From contig SLMP01000008.1 in assembly GCA_007133465.1 (NCBI GenBank), positions 1 to 35,974 on the forward strand: a DNA stretch of 35,974 nucleotides, given 5' to 3'. Position numbers and translations under genes: made by a program. The stretch is from Nitriliruptoraceae bacterium. Lineage in GTDB: Bacteria; Actinomycetota; Nitriliruptoria; Nitriliruptorales; Nitriliruptoraceae. The notes beneath the pieces are model-generated. The model was not told the origin of the DNA. It did no database searches and worked only from the letters and a program-made list of their open reading frames with translations. Positions 7,682 through 14,992 of the stretch are shown piece by piece; within the stretch, counting starts at the first letter, position 1, and the number at the start of each line of letters is the position of its first letter.

Positions 7682-7915
7682 ATGGACATCAAGGTGCTCG
7701 GCCCCGGCTGCCGCAACTGCGTCACGCTCGAGGCGCGGACGCGCGAGGCGCTCGACCAGCTCGGTCTCGACGCCGAGGTGGAGAAGGTCACCGATCCGGC
7801 CGAGATCGTCGGCTACGGCGTGCTGTCCACGCCGGGGCTGGTCGTCGACGGCGAGCTCGTGTTCGCCGGCAAGGTCCCGAGCGTGCGACAGCTGACGGGG
7901 CTGCTGTCCCGCTGA
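7682..7915 (+). CDS. Mini-thioredoxin (redox-active disulfide protein 2 type)
   Basis: This 77-residue single thioredoxin-like domain begins MDIKVLGPGCRNC, with the redox pair CxxC at C10 and C13, and later has the cis-proline region STPGLVVDGELVFAGKVPS. Length and layout match the small thioredoxin_3 family that regularly accompanies ArsP-like permeases. It should be cytosolic, as there is no signal sequence. A GAGGA ribosome site lies 8 bases before the ATG. It probably handles the thiol chemistry of the exported substrate or reduces the permease cysteines, which is inference from gene context. It ends the cassette; a hairpin and a new -10 follow. Confidence 0.85.
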   Translation: MDIKVLGPGCRNCVTLEARTREALDQLGLDAEVEKVTDPAEIVGYGVLSTPGLVVDGELVFAGKVPSVRQLTGLLSR

Positions 7916-7927
7916 CCCGCGTCGTAC

Positions 7928-7947
7928 GGGCCGGCGCCCGGCGGCCC
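7928..7947 (+). terminator. Candidate hairpin terminator after the thioredoxin gene
   Basis: GGGCCG (7928-7933) and CGGCCC (7942-7947) can pair as a 6-base stem around an 8-base loop, 12 bases after the thioredoxin stop. No U-run follows. It immediately precedes the -10 of the next gene, so it fits as a boundary, but such stems are easy to find in this base composition. Confidence 0.35.
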
Positions 7948-7953
7948 TACCCT
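7948..7953 (+). promoter_or_regulatory. Candidate -10 of the DUF368 gene
   Basis: TACCCT directly follows the hairpin and predicts a leader of about 80 bases ahead of the GTG at 8040. Confidence 0.4.
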
Positions 7954-8039
7954 GTCGCCGTCGCGAGGGCGGTGCCCCCGGTCCGGCGCGCTGCTGCCCG
8001 CCACCGGTCCTTCCGGCACTCGAGGCGACGGAGGTCCCG

Positions 8040-9041
8040 GTGAGCGAGTCCCACGACGGCGGCGCGGGTCGGGTCGATGCGTCCGCCGCGGACGATCCGC
8101 GGGTGATCGCCGGCCCGCCGCCGATGCGCAGCCCGTTGGCCCTCGGCGGGACCGGGGTGACCGGCTTCGCGATGGGCATCGCCGAGGTGATCCCGGGGTT
8201 CTCCGGCGGCACCGTCGCGCTGGTCGCCGGCATCTACGAACGGCTGATCGCGGCGATCCGGCAGGGCGCCCGGGTGCTGTCGCTGCTGGTGCGCGGCCGC
8301 GTGCCCGACGCCGTGGTCGCCCTGCGCGCGATCGACTGGCTGTTCCTCGGCGCGCTCCTCGTCGGGATGCTGACCGCGGTGTTCACGCTGGCGTCCGCCC
8401 TGGAACGACTGATCGACGAGCGACCGGTGGAACTGTCCGCGGTGTTCCTCGGGCTCGTCCTCGGCGCGGCCATCGTGGCCTCCCGACAGCTGCGGGCGCC
8501 GGCGCCGTGGCACCTGCTGGTCGGCGCGGTGGCCGCCGTGGTCGCGTTCTTCGGGCTCGGGGTGAGCCCCGGCACGATCACGGATCCGTCCCTCGTGCTC
8601 GTCCTGGTGGGGGGCGCCGTCGCGATCAGCGCGTGGATCCTGCCCGGGGTGTCCGGGTCGTTCCTGCTGCTGGTGCTCGGGCTCTGGCCGGCGGTCGTCG
8701 GCGCCGTCGCCGACCGCGACCTGCTGCTGCTCGGGGTGTTCGCGATCGGCTGCGGGGTCGGGCTCGCGGTCTTCTCCACGCTGCTGCACTGGCTGCTGGC
8801 GCGGGCGCACGACGTGGTGCTCGCCGTGCTGCTCGGCCTGATGGTCGGCAGCGTGCGCATCCTGTGGCCCTGGCCGTCCGACGACGGGATCGGCAGCCCG
8901 ACCCTCGGTGCGCCGGAGGGGGACACCGTGCTGCTCGCGTTCGCGCTGGCGCTCGCCGCGTTCGCGCTGGTGTGGATGTTCGGGCTGGCAGCCTCTGCGG
9001 TGGAGCGCCGCCGCGTGCGGTCCGTCGACGTGGCGCGCTGA
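8040..9041 (+). CDS. DUF368 family membrane protein (PopT-type undecaprenyl-phosphate carrier)
   Basis: This 333-residue polytopic membrane protein belongs to the DUF368 family, whose studied members (PopT) return undecaprenyl phosphate across the cytoplasmic membrane for reuse in wall synthesis. The signature is present twice, as expected for an internal repeat: GIAEVIPGFSGGT at 46-58 and ILPGVSGSFLL at 200-210. About eight to nine hydrophobic segments follow a polar N-terminal tail of 30 residues. GTG at 8040 is preceded by GGAGG. It ends four bases from the convergent dapC stop. Whether this member carries C55-P in this organism is family-based inference. Confidence 0.85.
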   Translation: MSESHDGGAGRVDASAADDPRVIAGPPPMRSPLALGGTGVTGFAMGIAEVIPGFSGGTVALVAGIYERLIAAIRQGARVLSLLVRGRVPDAVVALRAIDWLFLGALLVGMLTAVFTLASALERLIDERPVELSAVFLGLVLGAAIVASRQLRAPAPWHLLVGAVAAVVAFFGLGVSPGTITDPSLVLVLVGGAVAISAWILPGVSGSFLLLVLGLWPAVVGAVADRDLLLLGVFAIGCGVGLAVFSTLLHWLLARAHDVVLAVLLGLMVGSVRILWPWPSDDGIGSPTLGAPEGDTVLLAFALALAAFALVWMFGLAASAVERRRVRSVDVAR

Positions 9042-9045
9042 ACGG

Positions 9046-10221
9046 TCAGACCGGCAGCCGGCCGGCGTCCAGGGCGTCCCGCCAGGACGCCATGGCGGCG
9101 CGGCAGCCGTCCACCGTCGGGACCAGCGCGAGCCGCAGCCACCCGGTGCCGCCGGGCCCGAACGCCCGTCCGGGCGAGGCGACGATCCGCTCGCGCAGCA
9201 ACGCCTCCGCGTACGCCGCATCGTCCCCCCCGGGCGCCCGGAACCAGACGTAGAACGTGGCGTCGGAGCCGGACACCTCGATGCCCATGGCGTGCAGGTG
9301 CTCGAGCACGACGGCGCGTTTCGCGGCGAACACCGCGCGGCGTTGGTCGACGTGGTCCTGGTCCCCCCAGGCCGCGATCGCGGCCGCCTGCACGAAGTCC
9401 GGGGCCGCGGTGCCGACGTTGGGGCGCAACTGCCGCAGCCGGCGGATCAGCTCCGGGTCGCCCACGATCGCCCCCGAGCGGTAGCCGGTCATGCCGGAGC
9501 GCTTCGACAGCGAGACGAAGGCGAGCACGCCGGTGAGGTCGCCGTCGCAGGCCTCCAGCACGCTCGGCGGCGGCGTGTCGAACCAGATCTCCTGGTAGCA
9601 CTCGTCGGAGGCGAGCAGCAGGTCGTGCTCGCGGGCGACCGCCACCTGCTCGCGGTACCAGCCGAGGTCGGCGGTCGACCCGGTCGGGTTGTGCGGGTGG
9701 TTGACCCAGGCGATGCAGGCCCGCTGCAGCCGATCGGCCGGCAGGTCGGCGAGCGACAGCCGCCAGCCGGCCTCCGGGGTGAGCATGACCGGATCGGACG
9801 CCCCGCCGGCGAACAGCGCGCCGCGGCCGTAGACGGGGTAGCCGGGCTCGCCCCACAGCACGTTCCGGCGGGGCCCGTGCGGGTCGAGCACCGCGAGGGG
9901 CAGGTGGAAGATGGCCTCCTTGCTGCCGGCGCTCGGCAGCACGTGCTCGCCGGGATCGACGGTGACCCCGTGCCGGCGGGCCATCCACCCGGCGACCGCG
10001 GCCCGCAGCGCCGGCTGGCCGGCGGCGGTCGGGTACCGGCTGACCGGTCCGACCGCGTCGAGGAGTGCCTCGCGGATGAACCGCGGCGTCGGTTCGTCCG
10101 GGTCGCCGATCGAGAAGTCGTGCAGCGGCCGGCCGTCCGCGCGCAGGGTGGTGGCGAGGTCCTGGAACGCGGCCAGGGGGTAGCCGCCCAGACGGGCGAG
10201 CGCGGGGTTCGAGGTGACCAT
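9046..10221 (-). CDS. dapC: Succinyldiaminopimelate transaminase (class I/II aminotransferase)
   Basis: This 391-residue PLP-dependent aminotransferase probably converts N-succinyl-2-amino-6-ketopimelate to N-succinyl-LL-DAP with glutamate as donor, the step between DapD and DapE. The PLP lysine is K240 in SLSKRSGMTGYRSG; N178 in NHPHNPTGS and the DECYQEIW segment (residues 206-213) complete the cofactor pocket. The N-terminus MVTSNPALARLGGYPLAAFQDL resembles actinobacterial DapC. The ATG at 10221 has no ribosome site and is 7 bases from a -10-like TACGCT, suggesting a leaderless mRNA. It is divergent from serB and convergent with the DUF368 gene. It is not linked to dapD/dapE, so specificity is inferred from homology plus the presence of those genes. 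Confidence 0.85.
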   Translation of the reverse strand: MVTSNPALARLGGYPLAAFQDLATTLRADGRPLHDFSIGDPDEPTPRFIREALLDAVGPVSRYPTAAGQPALRAAVAGWMARRHGVTVDPGEHVLPSAGSKEAIFHLPLAVLDPHGPRRNVLWGEPGYPVYGRGALFAGGASDPVMLTPEAGWRLSLADLPADRLQRACIAWVNHPHNPTGSTADLGWYREQVAVAREHDLLLASDECYQEIWFDTPPPSVLEACDGDLTGVLAFVSLSKRSGMTGYRSGAIVGDPELIRRLRQLRPNVGTAAPDFVQAAAIAAWGDQDHVDQRRAVFAAKRAVVLEHLHAMGIEVSGSDATFYVWFRAPGGDDAAYAEALLRERIVASPGRAFGPGGTGWLRLALVPTVDGCRAAMASWRDALDAGRLPV

Positions 10222-10228
10222 GGCGAGC

Positions 10229-10234
10229 AGCGTA
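10229..10234 (-). promoter_or_regulatory. Candidate -10 of dapC (leaderless)
   Basis: TACGCT on the minus strand ends 7 bases before the dapC ATG, the spacing expected if transcription starts at the start codon. No Shine-Dalgarno sequence is present in the gap. Confidence 0.45.
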
Positions 10235-10266
10235 GAGCGGCCGCGTCGGGAGGTCGGCCGCCAGCC

Positions 10267-10329
10267 GCGGGTGGGGGCCGGCCCGTCGCGGGAGGTGGCC
10301 GGCCCGTCGCGGGTGGGGGCCGGCCCGTC
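10267..10329. repeat. Three 21-bp tandem repeats between dapC and serB
   Basis: Three head-to-tail 21-base units (10267-10287, 10288-10308, 10309-10329) share the core GGCCGGCCCGTC. Units 1 and 3 are identical and unit 2 differs at two positions. A degenerate fourth copy runs into the serB start. The array lies in the divergent intergenic region directly upstream of the serB -10. Confidence 0.85.
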
Positions 10330-10335
10330 CCGGGC

Positions 10336-10341
10336 TAGCAT
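10336..10341 (+). promoter_or_regulatory. Candidate -10 of serB (leaderless)
   Basis: TAGCAT ends 7 bases before the GTG at 10349. There is no ribosome site between them, so the transcript probably begins at the start codon. The 21-bp repeats occupy the -35 region. Confidence 0.5.
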
Positions 10342-10348
10342 CCGGCCC

Positions 10349-11563
10349 GTGAGCCACCACACCCGCACCCTGCTGGTCCGTTGCACGGGCGCCGACCGGC
10401 CGGGGATCACCGCCGGCCTCCTCGGCGTGCTCGCCCAGGCAGGGGTCGAGCTGCACGACATGGAGCAGGTGGTGATCCGCCAGCGCCTGACGCTCGACCT
10501 GCTCGTCGGCGTCGGCGAGGGCGACGACGTCCTGAAGGAGGTGCTGTTCCACGGCTGGGAGCGCGGCCTGCAGGTGGACTTCGAGGTGGTGGAGGCCGGC
10601 GGGGAACCGCCGCCGCGCCCCCGGTTCGTGGTCACCGTGATCGGCCAGGAGCTGACCCCCGGCGCGCTGCAGGCCGTGACCGGTGCGATCGCCGAGGGCG
10701 ACGGCAACATCGACCGCATCGACCGGCTGTCCCGCGAACCGGTGGTGTCCTACGAGTTCGTCGTGGTGGGTGGTGACGCCGACCGGATGCGCGAGGCGCT
10801 GCTGGTCGCCTCCTCCGAGTACGGCGTGGACGTCGCCGTGCAGCGCGAGAGCCTCGAACGGCGCGCCAAGCGCCTCGTGGTCATGGACGTCGACTCGACC
10901 CTGATCCAGGACGAGGTGATCGAGCTGCTGGCCGCGGCCGTCGGGTGCGAAGCCGAGGTGGCGGACATCACCGCACGGGCGATGGCCGGGGAGCTCGACT
11001 TCGCCGCCTCGCTGCGCGAACGGGTCGGGCGGCTGGCGGGGACACCCGTCGAGGTCCTCGAGCGGGTCAGCGAGCAGGTTCGGCTCACCCCCGGCGCCCG
11101 CACCTTCGTGCGGACGCTCAAACGGCTCGGCTACGCCGTCGCGATCGTCTCCGGCGGGTTCACGGCCGTGACCGACACCCTCGCCGAGCAGCTCGGGCTC
11201 GACCACGCGGTCGCGAACGAGCTCGAGATCGTCGACGGCCGGCTCACCGGCCGGCTGGTCGGCACGATCGTGGACCGGGCCGGCAAGGCCGAGGTGCTGC
11301 GCCGGATCGCGGCGGCCGAGCACATCCCGCTCGAGCAGACGGTCGCGATCGGCGACGGCGCCAACGACCTCGACATGCTGGCGGCGGCCGGCCTCGGGAT
11401 CGCCTTCAACGCGAAGCCGATCGTGCGTGCCCAGGCGGACACGGCGGTGTCGGTCCCCTACCTCGACGCGATCCTGTTCCTGCTCGGCATCCGTCGCGAG
11501 GAGGTGGAGGCCGCGGATGCCTCCGACCCGGCGCTGGTCGGCGGCCTCGGCACGACCGGCTGA
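10349..11563 (+). CDS. serB: Phosphoserine phosphatase with N-terminal ACT domains
   Basis: This 404-residue HAD-superfamily enzyme catalyses the last step of serine synthesis, hydrolysing phosphoserine. Two ACT-like regulatory domains occupy about 6-80 and 92-165 and probably sense serine or another amino acid. The catalytic domain follows: nucleophile D180 and acid D182 in MDVDSTLIQDE, S268 in SGG, K313 in RAGKAE, and the Mg-binding GDGANDLDM at 335-343. Total length matches the long mycobacterial SerB2 form. I chose GTG 10349 (VSHHTRTLLVRCTGADRPG) because the ACT fold begins there and a -10 element sits 7 bases upstream; the frame is open further up but only through the 21-bp repeats. Confidence 0.95.
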   Translation: MSHHTRTLLVRCTGADRPGITAGLLGVLAQAGVELHDMEQVVIRQRLTLDLLVGVGEGDDVLKEVLFHGWERGLQVDFEVVEAGGEPPPRPRFVVTVIGQELTPGALQAVTGAIAEGDGNIDRIDRLSREPVVSYEFVVVGGDADRMREALLVASSEYGVDVAVQRESLERRAKRLVVMDVDSTLIQDEVIELLAAAVGCEAEVADITARAMAGELDFAASLRERVGRLAGTPVEVLERVSEQVRLTPGARTFVRTLKRLGYAVAIVSGGFTAVTDTLAEQLGLDHAVANELEIVDGRLTGRLVGTIVDRAGKAEVLRRIAAAEHIPLEQTVAIGDGANDLDMLAAAGLGIAFNAKPIVRAQADTAVSVPYLDAILFLLGIRREEVEAADASDPALVGGLGTTG

Positions 11564-11613
11564 CCGGAGCTGCGACGCGGCGCGGGGCGGGGCGCACCGA
11601 TCGTCCGGTCGGG

Positions 11614-12840
11614 TCAGGCGTCGGGGGGCTCGTCGTCGTCCACACCGTCGTCGTCGGGCTCGTCCGGCGCGTCCGGCTCGTCGTCGGCGGGTTCGGTGAC
11701 GTCGCCGAACCCGGCGCCCAGCAGGTCGAGGGGCAACGGGTCGGCGAGGGCCGCGCTCTCGTCCGGGACCTCGACGGGCGCCGCGTCTCCGTCGGCGCCG
11801 TCGGGCGGTGGCAGGCCGGCGACCGCTCCCTCGGTGGCGTCGACCGGCAGGATGCGCCGGAAGAGGTCGGTGCGATGGGTGATGCGCATGCCTGCGCGAC
11901 GGTAGAGGGCGACGGCGCCCTCGAGCGTGACGTCGTCGACCTCCAGGGCCGCCCCCGTGAGGCCGCGCCGCCGGAACGCCTCCAGCGCGGTGCGCAACAG
12001 CGCCATCCCGACGCCCTTGCGCCGCCAGGACGGGAGCACCGCGAGATCGCGGATCCAGCCGTCCTCGGGGGAACCCAGGGCCCCCGACCGGCACACCGCG
12101 ATGCCGATGACCTCGTCGTCGTGTTCGGCGAGCAGGAACAGGCCCTCGTCGAACAGCGGGTCGCGGTCGACCCGCTCCTCCACCCAGTCGTCGAGGGGGA
12201 TGGGCAGGTGGGTCCCGACGTTCGCGAACGCCGCCTGGTGGACCTGCCACGCCGCTGCCTCGTCGTGGCCACGCCGGAAGGCGCGGCCACGCACCCCGGG
12301 CGGCCAGGCCGGCGCCGGCGGGGCCGCGTGGAGGTCGAGGCGGAGGTCGAGCAGGTGGCGGACCGGCTCGAAGCCGCGGGCGGCGAGGAACGAGCGGGTG
12401 CGCTCGTCGCCGTCCACGACCGTGAGGTAGAGCGCCACCGTGGTGCGACCGGCGGCCCGGGCGGCGCTGCACGCCCGTTCCTCGGCGTGCCCGAGCAGGA
12501 AGGTCGCCAGGCCATGGCCGGTCCAGGCGGGATGCACCCGCGCCTCGATGTGTGCCACCGCCTCGCCGGTGAACGGATCGAGCTCCACCTGGAACTCGGC
12601 GTAGGCGGCCAGGTGCGGTGCGCCGTCCGGGTGCTCCACGAGCATGGTCTCGTCGAGGCGGTCGAGCGCGAGCCAGCGGAACCGCAGGTCGTCCTCCCGG
12701 ACCCGCACCCGACCGCCGCGGTGGTCGGCGGCGACCTCGAACAGCTGTGCGACGCGGGCGAGGTCCGGCAGCGTCGCGGGACGGACCGTGAACCCGGCGG
12801 GGACCGGGCGCAGCGGCAGGGCGGTGGTCGGAGGCATCAT
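11614..12840 (-). CDS. Tandem GNAT N-acetyltransferase with acidic tail
   Basis: This 408-residue protein has two GNAT domains (about 16-165 and 175-325) followed by a low-complexity tail of about 80 residues that ends in a strongly Asp/Glu/Pro-rich stretch. The second domain has a clear acetyl-CoA signature, AVLPSWRRKGVGMALLRTAL (R/Q-x-x-G-x-G/A). The first has HPAWTGHGLATFLLGHA. Two-domain GNATs of actinobacteria include MshD (mycothiol synthase), but this protein is longer and has the acidic tail, so I do not assign MshD. Two adjacent ATGs (12840 and 12837) are possible starts. A -10-like TACGAT is 9 bases upstream with little room for a ribosome site. It is convergent with serB. Confidence 0.85.
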   Translation of the reverse strand: MMPPTTALPLRPVPAGFTVRPATLPDLARVAQLFEVAADHRGGRVRVREDDLRFRWLALDRLDETMLVEHPDGAPHLAAYAEFQVELDPFTGEAVAHIEARVHPAWTGHGLATFLLGHAEERACSAARAAGRTTVALYLTVVDGDERTRSFLAARGFEPVRHLLDLRLDLHAAPPAPAWPPGVRGRAFRRGHDEAAAWQVHQAAFANVGTHLPIPLDDWVEERVDRDPLFDEGLFLLAEHDDEVIGIAVCRSGALGSPEDGWIRDLAVLPSWRRKGVGMALLRTALEAFRRRGLTGAALEVDDVTLEGAVALYRRAGMRITHRTDLFRRILPVDATEGAVAGLPPPDGADGDAAPVEVPDESAALADPLPLDLLGAGFGDVTEPADDEPDAPDEPDDDGVDDDEPPDA

Positions 12841-13102
12841 CGTCGGCCCATCGTAGGCACATCCCCGCCACGGGCCGCGGCCGTCGCCCCGGCCGTCCTG
12901 CCGCATCCGCCGCGGAGCGCCATCGCGAGGGCCACCGGTCGCGTTCGTGGGGAGCGGGCCGTGGTCGGTACGCGGCCAGGTGGCCGGCGGTGGTCGGCCG
13001 ACCGAGCGCACCCGGGCGCCTGGCGGCGTATCGTCGGCGCACGTCGGCGTGCTGGTGGACGGCCTGCGGAGCAAGCGCCGGCACGCCGAGGAGGGCAGAG
13101 AG
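12841..13102. other. Divergent intergenic region between the GNAT gene and the MgtC gene
   Basis: These 262 bases hold a minus-strand -10 candidate for the GNAT gene at 12850-12855 (TACGAT) and a plus-strand -10 candidate for the MgtC gene at 13029-13034 (TATCGT). I see no RNA gene, repeat or clear riboswitch-like structure in it. Confidence 0.5.
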
Positions 13103-13765
13103 TTGGACCCGCTGGACATCCTCGTCCGGTTGCTGGTGGCCGCAGGGCTGACGGCGGTGATCGGACTGGACCGCGAGCTGCGCGGCAAGCCGGCGGGCCT
13201 GCGCACCAACATCGTCGTCGGCACGGCCACGGCGGCGTTCGCGTACATCGGGGCCGAGGTGATCTCCGGTCCGGGTGCCGACCCGACCCGGGTCGCCTCC
13301 CAGGTGGTGTCCGGCATCGGCTTCCTCGGCGGCGGGGCGATCTTCGCCGCGGGTGACAAGCCGAGCGGGTTGACGACCGCGGCCGCGCTGTGGGGTTCGG
13401 CGGCGGTCGGGATGGCGGCGGGGCTCGGGTCGTACGTCGTCGCGCTGCTGTTGGTCGGGGTGCTCGTGGCGGTCCTGTGGCCGCTCGACCTGCTCGCCGA
13501 GCGTCGGGTGCAGCGCTGGGGGCGTCACGACCTGCACGCCCAGGTCGTGCTCTCCGAGCTCGACGCGGTCGACGGGCTGCGCACCACGCTGGCGGAGGCC
13601 CCGTTGCGGGTCGTACGGCTCGCCCTGCTCGACCTCGGGTCGCGGCCCGTCGCGGACGTCCAGCTCGCCGGTCGTGCTCCCGACCTCGAGGCGGCGATCG
13701 AGGCGATCGAGGCGCTCCCCGGTGCCGTCACGGTGGTGCACCCGGGCATCGGCGAGCCGCAGTGA
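13103..13765 (+). CDS. MgtC/SapB family membrane protein
   Basis: This 220-residue protein has an N-terminal MgtC/SapB domain of about five membrane segments: ILVRLLVAAGLTAVIGLDRE, the conserved GLRTNIVVG, SQVVSGIGFLGGGAIF, GLTTAAALW. It is followed from about residue 145 by a soluble ACT-like domain, the usual two-part build. MgtC proteins are linked to survival at low Mg2+ and to modulation of the F1Fo-ATPase in pathogens; the role in free-living actinobacteria is unclear. I chose TTG 13103 because it starts MDPLDILVRLL, exactly where family members begin, and follows GAGGAGGGCAGAGAG. GTG 13049 is an in-frame alternative without a ribosome site. Confidence 0.85.
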   Translation: MDPLDILVRLLVAAGLTAVIGLDRELRGKPAGLRTNIVVGTATAAFAYIGAEVISGPGADPTRVASQVVSGIGFLGGGAIFAAGDKPSGLTTAAALWGSAAVGMAAGLGSYVVALLLVGVLVAVLWPLDLLAERRVQRWGRHDLHAQVVLSELDAVDGLRTTLAEAPLRVVRLALLDLGSRPVADVQLAGRAPDLEAAIEAIEALPGAVTVVHPGIGEPQ

Positions 13766-13782
13766 GCCGGCCCCGGCGCTCG

Positions 13783-13803
13783 CCTCCGAGTCACGTGCGG
13801 AGG
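13783..13803 (+). terminator. Candidate hairpin after the MgtC gene
   Basis: CCTCCG (13783-13788) and CGGAGG (13798-13803) form a perfect 6-base stem with a 9-base loop just after the MgtC stop and just before the next -10. No U-run follows. Confidence 0.4.
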
Positions 13804-13805
13804 AC

Positions 13806-13811
13806 TACCCT
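13806..13811 (+). promoter_or_regulatory. Candidate -10 of the 13860 gene
   Basis: TACCCT lies 48 bases upstream of the GTG at 13860, immediately after a hairpin. The hairpin-then-TACCCT arrangement repeats the one at 7928-7953. Confidence 0.4.
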
Positions 13812-13859
13812 GCCGGCCCGCGGTCGCATCCCGGCCGCCCCATGTCAGGAAGGTGCCCC

Positions 13860-14663
13860 GTGCCTCGCGTCACCCTCTACCACTGCACGCGCCCCAAGCG
13901 GCTGCCGCTGATCGAGGAGGAGGGGCTGCGGACGCGCGCCGACCTCTCGGGGCTCTACGGGCCCCCGGGGGCCCTGGACACCGCCGCTCCCGGGACCTAT
14001 GCGCACGGCAAGCGCGTGTCCGGTTGGTGGTCGGAGGCGCACGCCCGGGACCAGGTCGCCGGGCTCGGTGCCGGGTTCGTCAGCTACACGGTCGATCCCG
14101 CCAAGACCCTCGCCGCCCCGGCGAGCCTGCGCGACGGCGAACCCGACGCCTACTGGGCGGCCACCCGCCCGCTGCGCGACTGGTTGGCGGACGGCGAGCC
14201 CCCGGTCGACCTCGAGGTGCACCAGAACCTGCCGGTCCGCGCCAAGCACCTCCGGCTGCACGCGCCGTTGTTCGGCGACGAGCAGCTGGGGGACTACGCG
14301 CCACTGGTCGCGGCGATCGCCGACGACGACCGGCTCTCCGCCAAGGCGACCATGCACCTCGCGATCATCGCGTCGGACGGCGATTTCGACGGGCAGGACT
14401 TCGCGGCGGCCTGCGCCCTCGCCTGGCGCGACGAGCCCGACCCGCCCTCGCTCGTGCGCGAGCTCATCGACGTCGACCCGGACAAGGTCGCGAGCGCCGC
14501 CCTGGCCGAGCACGGGGGCGACCTCCCAGAGCTCGCCGCGCGGCTGCGCGACGTCCTCGAGGAGACCCGCGAGTGGTCGGAGCAGAACGGCATGGAGCAC
14601 GGCCGTGGGCTCTTGTCACGGGCCTCGCTGGTGCTCGACGAGCTCCCGGACCACGTGGCGTGA
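13860..14663 (+). CDS. Unrecognised protein with an ADP-ribosyltransferase-like N-terminus
   Basis: This 267-residue cytosolic protein is one I cannot assign. It starts PRVTLYHCTRPKRLPLIEEE and continues GLRTRADL; the pattern L-Y-H-C-T ... L-x-x-I-x-x-x-G-L resembles the first strand and helix of the ART fold seen in DarT- or Tpt1-type proteins. Later come GFVSYTVDPAKTLAAP and DLEVHQNLPVRAKHLRLH, the latter a possible final acidic strand. From about residue 160 the protein is helical and acidic (LSAKATMHLAIIASDGDFDG). The GTG start follows AGGAAGG. It has its own -10 candidate and stands alone; no toxin-antitoxin partner is adjacent. The ART reading is a weak pattern match, not an identification. 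Confidence 0.75.
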   Translation: MPRVTLYHCTRPKRLPLIEEEGLRTRADLSGLYGPPGALDTAAPGTYAHGKRVSGWWSEAHARDQVAGLGAGFVSYTVDPAKTLAAPASLRDGEPDAYWAATRPLRDWLADGEPPVDLEVHQNLPVRAKHLRLHAPLFGDEQLGDYAPLVAAIADDDRLSAKATMHLAIIASDGDFDGQDFAAACALAWRDEPDPPSLVRELIDVDPDKVASAALAEHGGDLPELAARLRDVLEETREWSEQNGMEHGRGLLSRASLVLDELPDHVA

Positions 14664-14682
14664 CCCGCCGCCCGGGGGTGGC

Positions 14683-14883
14683 TCAGAGGCTGACGACGTT
14701 CAGCTGCGACACCCGCTCGTCCGGTCCCTCCAGCACGTAGCGGACCCGCTGCCCCAGCCGGAGCTCCTGCAGTCCGGAGGCGGCGAAGGCCTCGCGGTCG
14801 AAGTGCCACTCGACCAGGGCGTCGTCCAGCAGCGACCCGGTCTGGGACGCATGGTCGAACGTCCGGATCGTCCCCTGCGGCAT
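14683..14883 (-). CDS. Cold-shock-domain protein
   Basis: This 66-residue protein begins MPQGTIRTFDHASQTGSLLDD, a CspA-type OB fold opening (x-G-x-[IV]-[RK]-x-[FW]-x-x-x-x-x-x-G). It is divergent from canonical Csp: the RNP1 motif KGFGFI is replaced by QTGSLLDD, and RNP2 (VFVH) by VEWHFDREAF, so the aromatic surface is reduced. Length is normal for the family. The ribosome site GAGGAG lies 7 bases before the ATG, and a -10-like TATCCT sits at 14918-14923. The role may be nucleic-acid binding, but loss of the aromatic RNP residues makes the affinity uncertain. It is convergent with the upstream unrecognised gene. Confidence 0.7.
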   Translation of the reverse strand: MPQGTIRTFDHASQTGSLLDDALVEWHFDREAFAASGLQELRLGQRVRYVLEGPDERVSQLNVVSL

Positions 14884-14917
14884 CGCCGGTCTCCTCGCGC
14901 GGGCGGGCTCGCCGAGC

Positions 14918-14923
14918 AGGATA
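14918..14923 (-). promoter_or_regulatory. Candidate -10 of the cold-shock-like gene
   Basis: TATCCT on the minus strand, about 35 bases upstream of the ATG, is a good TANNNT match. Confidence 0.45.
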
Positions 14924-14992
14924 GTCGGATGGCCACGACGGGCTGCGCCGGCCCCAGGGCGGCCAGGCGCAGCACGTCGGCGCCCGTGGCGG

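Noticed and set aside
10214-10348. Longer serB starting at an ATG at 10214
   Set aside because: The extra residues are translated 21-bp repeats and the -10 element; the ACT domain begins at the GTG at 10349.
12947-13102. Longer MgtC starting at 12947
   Set aside because: The extension is polar and lacks family similarity; the TTG at 13103 has a ribosome site and starts exactly at the conserved N-terminus.
8234-13741. An uninterrupted minus-strand frame of 1835 codons
   Set aside because: It runs antisense or out of frame through popT, dapC, serB, the GNAT gene and mgtC and has the low-complexity Arg/Gly/Asp/Pro composition produced by G+C-rich codon bias; the true genes have family motifs and ribosome sites.
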